Assembly (NCBI GenBank): GCA_017302755.1
Contig: JAFLCR010000084.1
Location: forward strand, 1-9,312
DNA: 9,312 nt
Reading direction: 5' to 3'
DNA from: Alphaproteobacteria bacterium
Lineage (GTDB): Bacteria; Pseudomonadota; Alphaproteobacteria; Rickettsiales; JAFLCR01
This document shows positions 1-5,784 of the stretch, one piece after another. Position numbers and translations under genes: made by a program. Numbering within the stretch: the stretch's first letter is position 1; the number at the start of each line of letters is the position of its first letter. A model generated the notes under the pieces. That model searched no databases. It had not been told where the DNA came from and saw nothing but the letters and a program-made list of their open reading frames with translations.

Positions 1-210
1 GTTGGGGGGGGGTGGTTTGGGGCATGGCTCTATTGTCTCATAAATATCTTAAGGTTCACCTTCGCCAAATAACAACAAAACACAAATGAAAAAATTGTTA
101 CATATAACTATTATAATAGGTAAAATCTAAAAAATATAAATATAATAATAAATTAAATAAACATTATAAAAATGTATATAATATAAAAAATACAAATAAA
201 TTATTCTTAT
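1..210. other. Gene-free left edge with G-run and AT-rich tract
   Basis: No convincing coding region is present. The first bases contain a run of nine G followed by further G clusters (to about 22), then a mixed stretch, and from about 60 to 210 the sequence is almost entirely A and T with poly-A and TAATAAT-like simple sequence. This contrasts sharply with the GC-rich genes that follow. TATAAT-like words occur (for example 112-117), but in such composition they are expected by chance and I do not call a promoter. The tract could be a real AT-rich intergenic spacer, a remnant of imported DNA, or a contig-edge or assembly artefact; the homopolymeric edge makes the last a real possibility. Confidence 0.6.
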
Positions 211-212
211 GC

Positions 213-301
213 GGCATTCCCTATTTTATGGAGCAAGCAGTGAGACTGCGTCTTTCTGACAACGCAAAGAAAGATCGGGACTGCGGAGCATAGGGAGCGC
301 C
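213..301. repeat. Foldable palindromic element upstream of icd
   Basis: The two ends are complementary: GGCATTCCCTAT (213-224) pairs with ATAGGGAGCGCC (290-301) over 12 positions with one A/C mismatch and one G-U pair. Inside lie a hairpin TCTTTCT (251-257) with AGAAAGA (268-274), and GCAGT (237-241), which can pair either with ACTGC at 245-249 or with a second ACTGC at 280-284. The result is a multi-branched or long-hairpin structure in a non-coding setting at the boundary between the AT-rich tract and normal GC content. I do not recognise the family. It could be a dispersed palindromic element, a small RNA, or part of the icd leader. Open frames across it look like chance readings. Confidence 0.45.
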
Positions 302-358
302 TTGGGATCACTTGATATCGGGCGGATTCCGCAAAGACTCTGGAATAGAAACGTAGCT

Positions 359-405
359 CTTTTTTAACCGGTTTCGTCCACAAAGGACGAAAAGGTAAAA
401 AGGAG
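359..405 (+). promoter_or_regulatory. icd leader hairpin and ribosome binding site
   Basis: A perfect 8-bp stem, TTTCGTCC (372-379) with GGACGAAA (385-392), has a five-base ACAAA loop. It can be extended downwards by ACC (367-369) with GGT (394-396) and CTTTTT (359-364) with AAAAAG (397-402), with small bulges. The Shine-Dalgarno AGGAG is at 401-405, six bases before the icd ATG, so the extended form would partly occlude it. The strong SD supports the chosen icd start. Regulation by this hairpin is inference: no T-run follows the stem, so it does not look like a terminator. Confidence 0.45.
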
Positions 406-411
406 CGTACG

Positions 412-1647
412 ATGTCCAAGATCAAGGTGAAAACGCCGTTGGTGGAGTTGGACGGCGACGAGATGACCCGCATCATTTGGTCTTTCATCAAGGAAAAACT
501 GATCCTTCCTTATCTCGACATCGACCTCAAATACTACGATCTCGGCATCGAATACCGCGACAAGACGGAAGACAAAGTCACCGTCGACGCCGCCAACGCC
601 ATCAAGCAATACGGCGTCGGCGTGAAGTGCGCGACCATCACGCCAGATGAAGCGCGCGTGAAGGAATTCAATCTCAAGAAAATGTGGAAGTCGCCCAACG
701 GTACGATCCGCAATATCCTTGACGGCACGGTGTTCCGCGAGCCGATCATCTGCAAGAACGTGCCGCGCCTGGTGCCTGGCTGGACCAAGCCGATCGTCGT
801 CGGCCGCCACGCTTTCGGTGACCAGTACAAGGCGACTGATTTCAAAATCCCCGGCAAGGGCAAGCTGACGATGACCTTCGTGCCTGAAGGCGGCGGCGCT
901 CCCATCACCCACGAGGTCTTCGACTTCCCCGGCAGCGGCGTCGCGCTCGGCATGTACAATCTCGACGAATCCATCCGCGGCTTCGCGCGCTCCTGCATGA
1001 ATTACGGGCTGATGCGCGGCTGGCCGGTGTATCTTTCCACCAAGAATACGATTCTCAAAGCCTATGATGGCCGCTTCAAGGATATTTTTGAGGAGGTCTA
1101 CCAGGCTGAATATGCCGCGAAGTTCAAGGAAAAGGGCATCGTCTATGAACACCGCCTGATCGACGACATGGTGGCCTCAGCCCTCAAATGGGAAGGCGCC
1201 TTCGTCTGGGCGTGCAAGAACTACGACGGCGACGTGCAGTCCGATTCCGTGGCCCAGGGCTTCGGCTCGCTCGGCCTCATGACCTCCGTGCTTCTTTCGC
1301 CCGACGGCAAAACCGTTGAGGCCGAAGCCGCGCACGGTACGGTGACGCGCCATTTCCGTGCGCATCAGAAAGGCGAAAAAACCTCCACCAACCCCATCGC
1401 CTCGATTTACGCCTGGACGCAAGGCTTGGTCTACCGCGGCAAGTTCGATAACACGCCGGATGTGGTGCGCTTCGCCCAGACGCTTGAGAGCGTGTGCGTG
1501 GAAACCGTCGAGTCCGGTTTCATGACCAAGGATCTTGCCGCGCTGGTCGGCAAGGAACAAAAATGGCTGACTACAGAAGACTTCCTCGAGAAGCTCAACG
1601 AAAACCTGAAGTCTAAAATGGCTGGCTGGTCAGCCAGAGCTGCGTAA
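412..1647 (+). CDS. icd: NADP-dependent isocitrate dehydrogenase
   Basis: Converts isocitrate plus NADP+ to 2-oxoglutarate, CO2 and NADPH in the cytoplasm (TCA cycle, major NADPH source). The protein has 411 residues, the usual size of the eukaryote-like homodimeric class common in alphaproteobacteria rather than the E. coli-type enzyme. Visible residues: the substrate loop KSPNGTIRNILDGTVFRE (93-110) with Ser94, Asn96, Arg100 and Arg109; Arg132; catalytic Tyr139 and Lys211; metal ligands Asp251/Asp252 in IDDM and Asp274 and Asp278 in the family signature NYDGDVQSDSVAQGFGSLG (270-288). The cofactor loop HGTVTRH (308-314) has the Arg313/His314 pair matching the NADP-specific human enzymes. ATG 412 is supported by AGGAG at 401-405. 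The gene appears complete. A small hairpin-capable stretch (1622-1637) lies in its last codons. xerD follows after 69 bases, so co-transcription is possible, although the pathways are unrelated. Confidence 0.97.
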   Translation: MSKIKVKTPLVELDGDEMTRIIWSFIKEKLILPYLDIDLKYYDLGIEYRDKTEDKVTVDAANAIKQYGVGVKCATITPDEARVKEFNLKKMWKSPNGTIRNILDGTVFREPIICKNVPRLVPGWTKPIVVGRHAFGDQYKATDFKIPGKGKLTMTFVPEGGGAPITHEVFDFPGSGVALGMYNLDESIRGFARSCMNYGLMRGWPVYLSTKNTILKAYDGRFKDIFEEVYQAEYAAKFKEKGIVYEHRLIDDMVASALKWEGAFVWACKNYDGDVQSDSVAQGFGSLGLMTSVLLSPDGKTVEAEAAHGTVTRHFRAHQKGEKTSTNPIASIYAWTQGLVYRGKFDNTPDVVRFAQTLESVCVETVESGFMTKDLAALVGKEQKWLTTEDFLEKLNENLKSKMAGWSARAA

Positions 1648-1684
1648 CGTCATTGCGAGCGGGCTTGCCCGCGCGGCAATCCAG
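1648..1684. repeat. CGTCATTGCGAG-type palindromic intergenic repeat
   Basis: Directly after the icd stop codon, the sequence opens with CGTCATTGCGAG and closes with GCGGCAATCCAG. ATTGC (1652-1656) is complementary to GCAAT (1676-1680), and the centre GCGGGC TT GCCCGC (1660-1673) is a perfect hairpin. From general knowledge, repeats with these ends are scattered between genes in many bacteria, including alphaproteobacteria. Only one clear copy is seen here. It may act as an RNA hairpin between icd and xerD; no T-run follows it, so it is not a classical terminator. Confidence 0.7.
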
Positions 1685-1716
1685 CGAATGAAGCGCGCCG
1701 GAGGCGCACCGCATAG

Positions 1717-2607
1717 ATGACCGACCACACGCTCGAAAGCTTCCTCGAAATGCTGGCCGCCGAACGCGGCGCGTCGCAGAACACGCGGGACGCCTACCGC
1801 CGCGACCTTACCGACCTCTCCAGTTTCCTTGTCACCAAGCAAACTTCCCCCGAGAAAGCGGATACGGAAGACCTGCGCCTCTACCTTCACCACCTCCACG
1901 ACGCAGGCCTGCACCCGCGCACGGTCGCGCGCCGCCTGTCGGCGATCAAGCAGTTCTACCGCTTTGCGCTCAGCGAGGAATTCCGCAGCGATAACCCCGC
2001 CCAGGCGCTGGAAGGCCCCAAGCTTCCCAAAACCCTCCCCAAGCTTGCCGATAACAAACAGATCGATGCGCTGCTCCACGCCGCGACCGAATACGAATCT
2101 CCCGACGCTGAGCGCAACACCGCGCTGATCGAGCTTCTCTACGGCGCGGGGCTGCGTGTTTCGGAACTCGTGAACATGACGCTGCAAACCGCCAAAGCAG
2201 GCTTGCAATCGGGCTATCTCATCATCAAGGGCAAAGGCAACAAGGAGCGCCTGGCGCCTTTAAACCCGCATGCCACGGCTGCCATCGAATCCTGGCTGGA
2301 AGTGCGCCCCGACAAGACCGTCTGGCTTTTTCCCTCGCGTGGCGCCAAGCCCATCACCCGCCAGCGCTGCGGCCAGCTCATCAAGGAGCTGGCGCTCAAA
2401 GCCGGCCTCAATCCGTCAAAACTTTCCCCGCACGTGATGCGCCATAGTTTCGCCACGCATCTTCTCTCCGGCGGCGCCGATCTGCGCGTGGTGCAGGAAC
2501 TTCTTGGCCACGCCGATATTTCGACGACGCAGGTCTACACCCACGTCGCCAACCCCGCGCTGCAGAAGCTGGTGACCAGTAAGCACCCGCTTCGCAAGCA
2601 TAAATAG
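1717..2607 (+). CDS. xerD: Site-specific tyrosine recombinase XerD
   Basis: Tyrosine recombinase that, with XerC, resolves chromosome dimers at dif under FtsK control. The 296 residues match the usual Xer length. Residues about 5-90 are the SAM-like DNA-binding core (NTRDAYRRDL, 22-31); residues 110-296 are the catalytic domain. The catalytic set is intact: Arg147 in LYGAGLRVSEL, Lys173 in GKGNKER, His239 and Arg242 in SPHVMRHSFATHLL, His265 in LLGHADISTTQ, and nucleophile Tyr274 in VYTHV. ADLRVVQELLGHADISTTQ favours XerD over XerC, in which DLRGVQ is typical. The ATG at 1717 has GGAGG at 1700-1704, with a rather long 12-base spacing. The gene lies 69 bases after icd, with a palindromic repeat between. 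No partner gene or dif site was recognised. An integrase of another type is unlikely given the size and motif match. Confidence 0.93.
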   Translation: MTDHTLESFLEMLAAERGASQNTRDAYRRDLTDLSSFLVTKQTSPEKADTEDLRLYLHHLHDAGLHPRTVARRLSAIKQFYRFALSEEFRSDNPAQALEGPKLPKTLPKLADNKQIDALLHAATEYESPDAERNTALIELLYGAGLRVSELVNMTLQTAKAGLQSGYLIIKGKGNKERLAPLNPHATAAIESWLEVRPDKTVWLFPSRGAKPITRQRCGQLIKELALKAGLNPSKLSPHVMRHSFATHLLSGGADLRVVQELLGHADISTTQVYTHVANPALQKLVTSKHPLRKHK

Positions 2608-2733
2608 CCACGCCTTTACCGCGCGTTGATGAATCGCGCCCCGCTTCGCGACGGAAAAACGATGCGCGTGCTGGTACCTCTAAGTCCCGTGACGGTGATT
2701 CCACTGTCCAATCCATCCAAAGGAGAATGAAAC

Positions 2734-2895
2734 ATGGCTAATAACCAGAACCAGGGTCAGCAGGGCCAGAACCGTAACTTTGACGATCAGGCCTCCAAGC
2801 AGAACCCCAATCGTCAGCAGAACCAGAATCAGAACCAGAATCAGCAGAATCAGAATCGCGATAACATGAACCAGAAGAAGTCCACGGACTACTAA
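2734..2895 (+). CDS. Small Asn/Gln-rich protein (53 aa)
   Basis: A 53-residue protein beginning MANNQNQGQQGQNRNFDD, continuing with a (NQ)n tract (residues 28-41) and ending in a charged tail, KKSTDY. More than half the residues are Asn or Gln. There are no Cys, no signal peptide and no membrane segment, so it should be soluble and disordered. The gene is credible despite its size: AAAGGAG at 2719-2725 sits 8 bases before the ATG, the frame is clean, and a strong hairpin terminator follows 29 bases after the stop. Function is unknown. The MANN start and the NRNFDDQASKQ segment loosely recall small stress-induced KGG-repeat proteins (YciG-like), but no KGG motif is present, so that link is speculative. 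It lies 126 bases after xerD, so it may have its own promoter; I could not identify one. Confidence 0.72.
   Translation: MANNQNQGQQGQNRNFDDQASKQNPNRQQNQNQNQNQQNQNRDNMNQKKSTDY
2815..2856 (+). repeat. Hexanucleotide CAGAAC/CAGAAT tract
   Basis: Within the small N/Q-rich gene, a 42-base run is built from CAG plus AAC or AAT codons (CAGCAG, then CAGAAT/CAGAAC alternating with one extra CAG). It encodes the Gln-Asn tract. Because the unit is six bases, slippage would change length without shifting the frame. Confidence 0.8.
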
Positions 2896-2924
2896 GGTTC
2901 GCTGATCTTCCACTTGGAAAAAGG

Positions 2925-2954
2925 AAAGGGCTCCCCCGAGGGCCCTTTTCTTTT
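2925..2954. terminator. Bidirectional intrinsic terminator
   Basis: AAAGGGCTC (2925-2933) pairs with GGGCCCTTT (2940-2948), nine base pairs with one G-U, around a six-base loop. A T-rich tail, TCTTTTCT, follows on the plus strand. On the minus strand the same hairpin is followed by TTTCCTTTTTCC. It ends the small N/Q-rich gene and, in the other direction, the membrane-protein gene whose stop codon begins at 2957. Confidence 0.85.
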
Positions 2955-3464
2955 CTACTGCCGCTTGATCTCCGGCCCCCATTCATCGACCAGGTGCTTC
3001 TGCGACGCTTCCAGCCGCGCCGTCTGCAGCAGGGCGACCATTTCCATCACCACCTGCGACGCCCTCGGCCCGAACCAGGTCATGATCCACCCCGCGCCGG
3101 CGGCGGCGTAAATCACCAGCCACACTTCCATCTGCCCCACCATGTTCTGCACGCTTGGCACGGTGTTGCCCTGCAGCCAAAGCTCATACAGATAAGGCAG
3201 CACGCCCGCGAGGTTCATGGCGGTGACGGTCTTGAACGCGTCCTTCCGGTGCGAACGGTCGACAATGAGCGCCACGATGCTCGGCAGCATGCCGGCGAGC
3301 AGGAAGATGAAGCTATGCTTGATCAGCACCACCAGCGTCAATCCGGCAATCAGCAGCAGCGCGATATGCCACCACTTGATGCCGACAGACGGCTTCTTGC
3401 GCTGTTTGAGCGCTTTCTTGACCGCGGATTTGGAGGAACGTGAAGCCATGGATGCCGAGGTCAT
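2955..3464 (-). CDS. Small multi-pass membrane protein of unknown function
   Basis: A 169-residue protein with a basic N-terminus (residues 1-30, many Lys, Arg and Ser), then hydrophobic segments at about 31-48, 51-68, 82-98 (weaker) and 113-131, suggesting three or four inner-membrane helices. An amphipathic, partly charged tail follows (135-169, QTARLEASQKH). The basic head suggests a cytoplasmic N-terminus. I do not recognise a family. Its ATG (3464-3462) overlaps the TGA of the upstream gene (3463-3461) as ATGA, so translational coupling is very likely and the two products probably act together. No strong Shine-Dalgarno precedes it, which fits coupling. Met6 (3449) is an alternative start but also lacks an SD. 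Transcription ends at the shared hairpin at 2925-2954. Confidence 0.8.
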   Translation of the reverse strand: MTSASMASRSSKSAVKKALKQRKKPSVGIKWWHIALLLIAGLTLVVLIKHSFIFLLAGMLPSIVALIVDRSHRKDAFKTVTAMNLAGVLPYLYELWLQGNTVPSVQNMVGQMEVWLVIYAAAGAGWIMTWFGPRASQVVMEMVALLQTARLEASQKHLVDEWGPEIKRQ

Positions 3465-5575
3465 AGAAAATGTTGCCTGAAATAAGAAAATAACGTCACC
3501 GCGCAGACGCCGTAGGCGAGTCCGAGCGACAGCCGCAGCCCCAGGTAATCCGCGCGCAGGCGCAGTTTCTCCTTATCGGTGTAATATTCGATGAGCTTCC
3601 GGTTGCGCTGGTATTTCTCCGCCGCCCGCTCGAAGCCGTCATTGTCCTCCGCCACCAGCGAGGCGTTGGAGAACACGGCCAGCAGGCTGGAGAGGTCGCC
3701 TTCCCTGGCCACATGCTCAAGCTGCGCGAACATTTTCTTCTTCAGCGCACGGCTGTGAATAAGCGCGGACACCTGCTGCAGGCGATGCCCCATCCAATGC
3801 GTCAGCCCCGGCAGCTTGGCGATGCCCGCCCGCTTCTGCGCGGCGGCCAGCAGCACAAGGGCGGAAAGCTCGCGGCTGTCCATCATCTGCGGAAACTGGT
3901 GCAGGTCGTAAAGCTTGGCGGGTTTCACCAGCTCGAGATGGCTCGAGATGAAGGCGGCCACGTGCCGGTCCACCGGCAGTTTCTCCGCCGCGCGGCCGCG
4001 CGACTGCGCGTCGAGGCAGTAAAGCAGCTGCGCCAGCGTGACTACATGCTCGCCCCGCACCATCTCGCTCAGGCAGTGCAGGTCGGGGTTCAGGTCATAG
4101 AGCAGCCGCTCCATGCCGAAGCCCAGATCCTTCATCCGCAGGTAATTGCGGCATTTCGTAATCTTCCACAGAATATTGGCCCGTTCGCGGGAGACGGTTT
4201 CCGGCTGCATGTCGGACCAGAACTCCGGCAGCTCGACGCCGATCATCAGCGCCACGAATTGTAGCATATCGTTGTTGCCCGAGCGGTAGCTTTCGGCGAG
4301 CAATGGGCCGATGCCTTCCAGATGCGAGGAGAACTGCCGCAAGCGTAGCGGCCCCTCGATGTCGAGCGCAATGATCGAACGTGCCACCAGCGCGTCGTCG
4401 TCATTGGCGTTCACGCCGCTGTCACCGCCGGTTTCATTGCGCACGCGCTTCAGGTTTTCCGCGACCTGCGGCTTGAGCGCCGAAAGCTCCATCCAGCGGA
4501 TCAGCTTCATGTCGCGCAGGCACGCCTTGGCGCCGGGCCAGTCGGCATGCAGCGCCTTGGCGAGGCAGCGGCGGTTCGGGCAGTCCACGCCGTTCACCGT
4601 GAAGGGACGCGGCGCCTCGCGCGGCGGAGAGGGGTGAATGAGGTGGAATTTCTTGCCGGTCGCCCACTGTTCAAGCTGGGTGATGCCCCAGCGCTCAACA
4701 GGCTGATCGTTAAGCAGGCCGCGCAGCAGATCCTGCACGGTGTCGGAGAATTCGCGCCGCCCGACCAGGGTGTTGTACGATCCCATCTCCAGCCGCTGGG
4801 TAAGGTAGGTTTCCGCGCTCATTTCCGCGACCGGGTTCTTGCCCGCAAGCAGCATCAGCGCCACCACGCCGATGGCGTAGAAATCCGCTCCCACGTCGCC
4901 TTCGCCCTTGCCGAGCGGCAGGGCAAGCGAACGCTCGATGGTTTCGCAGAAATAATCCTGCGATAGTCCGGCTGGTTCCGAAACGGCCTCGCCGAGCATC
5001 AGCTGCGGATGCGCGCCCTCGCCGATATAGATGGTGCCGGGGTTGATGCGCAGATGGGCGATCTCCAACCTGCCGAATTCCTGCATCACCGCCGTGAGCG
5101 GACGGATGACATGCTCAAGCACGAACAGCTCCGAGGCCGGTTTGGGCATCGCGGCGAGCACCTCGGAAAGCGGTTTCCCCTTGGGCCTCTGGCAGATGAT
5201 GACCATGCGCGAATCGCCGTGAGAGGAGATGCGCGTAATGCCGTATTCGACCACCGAGGCGAGGTGCGGATGGCTGACGCCCTTCAGCCGCTGCAGCGTC
5301 TTCATGCGGCAGGGATAGCCGGGGTCGCACACCAGGGCGTAAAGCGCCGGCTGCCCGCGCACGCCGTAAGCCTTGGCGGCGCTGGAATTCAGCTCCGGCA
5401 GGGTGGCGCCGTAATCGACCGTGAATCGTTCGCCGACCGTATCCGGCGGATTGTCGTGAATGGTGTGTTGCGGCGAATAGCTCTGAAGAAAGGCCAGGAA
5501 CCGCCCGTCGGACGGGGCGTCCTCCCGCGAGGGAGGCTCTGCCGTTTCCGCCTCTTTGACTGCTGCTTCCGCCAT
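3461..5575 (-). CDS. Membrane-anchored protein kinase-like protein, probable pseudokinase
   Basis: A 704-residue protein. Residues about 50-310 resemble a Ser/Thr kinase fold: a β-rich N-lobe (75-130), a catalytic-loop-like segment HLRINPGTIYI (174-184), DFYAIGVVALMLLAGKNP (231-248) like the D-x-[WY]-[SA]-[LI]-G helix, and a C-lobe Arg (295) in LLNDQPVERWG. Key residues are absent: the HRDxKPxN loop reads HLRINPGT (Asp to Arg, Lys to Asn, Asn to Thr), DFG is replaced by LGE (194-196), and the VAIK position (YALVC, 79-83) has no Lys. Phosphotransfer is therefore unlikely and a scaffold or sensor role is inferred. Residues about 320-670 are largely helical with no domain I recognise. One membrane segment lies at the C-terminus (about 680-698), placing the kinase-like part in the cytoplasm if the tail is a C-terminal anchor. 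The ATG has only a weak GGGC-type SD; a TAA stop closes the frame upstream. It is coupled to the downstream membrane protein. Confidence 0.78.
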   Translation of the reverse strand: MAEAAVKEAETAEPPSREDAPSDGRFLAFLQSYSPQHTIHDNPPDTVGERFTVDYGATLPELNSSAAKAYGVRGQPALYALVCDPGYPCRMKTLQRLKGVSHPHLASVVEYGITRISSHGDSRMVIICQRPKGKPLSEVLAAMPKPASELFVLEHVIRPLTAVMQEFGRLEIAHLRINPGTIYIGEGAHPQLMLGEAVSEPAGLSQDYFCETIERSLALPLGKGEGDVGADFYAIGVVALMLLAGKNPVAEMSAETYLTQRLEMGSYNTLVGRREFSDTVQDLLRGLLNDQPVERWGITQLEQWATGKKFHLIHPSPPREAPRPFTVNGVDCPNRRCLAKALHADWPGAKACLRDMKLIRWMELSALKPQVAENLKRVRNETGGDSGVNANDDDALVARSIIALDIEGPLRLRQFSSHLEGIGPLLAESYRSGNNDMLQFVALMIGVELPEFWSDMQPETVSRERANILWKITKCRNYLRMKDLGFGMERLLYDLNPDLHCLSEMVRGEHVVTLAQLLYCLDAQSRGRAAEKLPVDRHVAAFISSHLELVKPAKLYDLHQFPQMMDSRELSALVLLAAAQKRAGIAKLPGLTHWMGHRLQQVSALIHSRALKKKMFAQLEHVAREGDLSSLLAVFSNASLVAEDNDGFERAAEKYQRNRKLIEYYTDKEKLRLRADYLGLRLSLGLAYGVCAVTLFSYFRQHFL

Positions 5576-5646
5576 GCCCGCTGCCCAACAAGGATTGTCT
5601 TATTTTACACCATCCTGGGCCGCCGTGTTTAAAATTTTACTAAAAT

Positions 5647-5680
5647 GCTGCGCATCGCCGATTTCCTTAGGATGCGCTGC
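5647..5680. promoter_or_regulatory. Spaced inverted repeat, possible operator
   Basis: GCTGCGCATC (5647-5656) is mirrored by GATGCGCTGC (5671-5680): seven perfect pairs, a T/T mismatch, then two more pairs, separated by 14 bases. It lies immediately upstream of the candidate -35 box TTGAAA of the RTX gene and in the shared region with the divergent operon, a typical place for a dimeric regulator. It could equally be an RNA hairpin in a leader transcript. No known operator is recognised. Confidence 0.4.
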
Positions 5681-5751
5681 TTGAAAGAATGGCAAAAAAT
5701 TTAATAAAACAGTTTCCCAAATTAGGAATATTTTGTTCTTTTTCCGGGAAA

Positions 5752-5782
5752 ATCAAAGCTGGAGCAACAGCTTCGCTTTGAT
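5752..5782 (+). promoter_or_regulatory. RTX gene leader hairpin next to the start codon
   Basis: ATCAAAGC (5752-5759) and GCTTTGAT (5775-5782) are perfect complements that end two bases before the ATG at 5785. A competing stem, AAGCTG (5756-5761) with CAGCTT (5768-5773), overlaps the first. The only SD-like word, GGAG (5761-5764), lies inside the loop or stem and is 20 bases from the ATG, which is too far unless the hairpin brings it closer. This could control translation of the RTX gene; that function is inference. Confidence 0.45.
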
Positions 5783-5784
5783 CT

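Larger units (their letters stand above)
5576..5784. promoter_or_regulatory. Divergent intergenic region with promoter-like boxes
   Basis: This AT-richer 209-base region separates the minus-strand pseudokinase operon from the plus-strand RTX gene and should carry both promoters. For the RTX gene, TTGAAA (5681-5686) is a plausible -35 box, with TAATAA (5702-5707, 15-base spacer) or TAAAAC (5705-5710, 18-base spacer) as -10. For the minus strand, a TAAAAT-like -10 lies near 5600-5605, with no clear -35. A short palindrome, TTTTCC-G-GGAAAA, spans 5740-5752. Box assignments are inference from sequence alone. Confidence 0.35.

Noticed and set aside
213..301. tRNA or other standard RNA gene
   Set aside because: The branching recalls a cloverleaf, but there is no TTCGANNC arm, no anticodon arm of proper size and no CCA-type acceptor stem.
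207..491. Minus-strand open frame of 94 codons across the icd leader
   Set aside because: It runs antisense into the start of icd, has no supporting motif or RBS, and its downstream half crosses the palindromic element. It reads as chance.
364..1152. Long minus-strand open frame antisense to icd
   Set aside because: Typical shadow of a GC-rich gene; icd on the plus strand has all active-site residues.
1622..1637. Hairpin CTGGCTG-GT-CAGCCAG in the last icd codons as a terminator
   Set aside because: The loop would be only two bases and no T-run follows.
1717..2607. xerD as a phage or integron integrase marking a mobile element
   Set aside because: Size and motifs are those of chromosomal XerD, neighbours are housekeeping genes, and no attachment-site repeats were seen.
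2628..2655. Terminator after xerD (TCGCG with CGCGA stem)
   Set aside because: The stem is short and is followed by CGGAAAAA rather than T residues on the plus strand.
2680..2986. Minus-strand open frames of 100 and 82 codons under the N/Q-rich gene
   Set aside because: They read through the terminator and are the reverse complement of the hexamer repeat (Leu/Val-rich or Ser/Asp/Gly-rich low complexity).
3461..5575. Active Ser/Thr protein kinase
   Set aside because: The catalytic Asp, the VAIK Lys and the DFG motif are all missing at the expected places.
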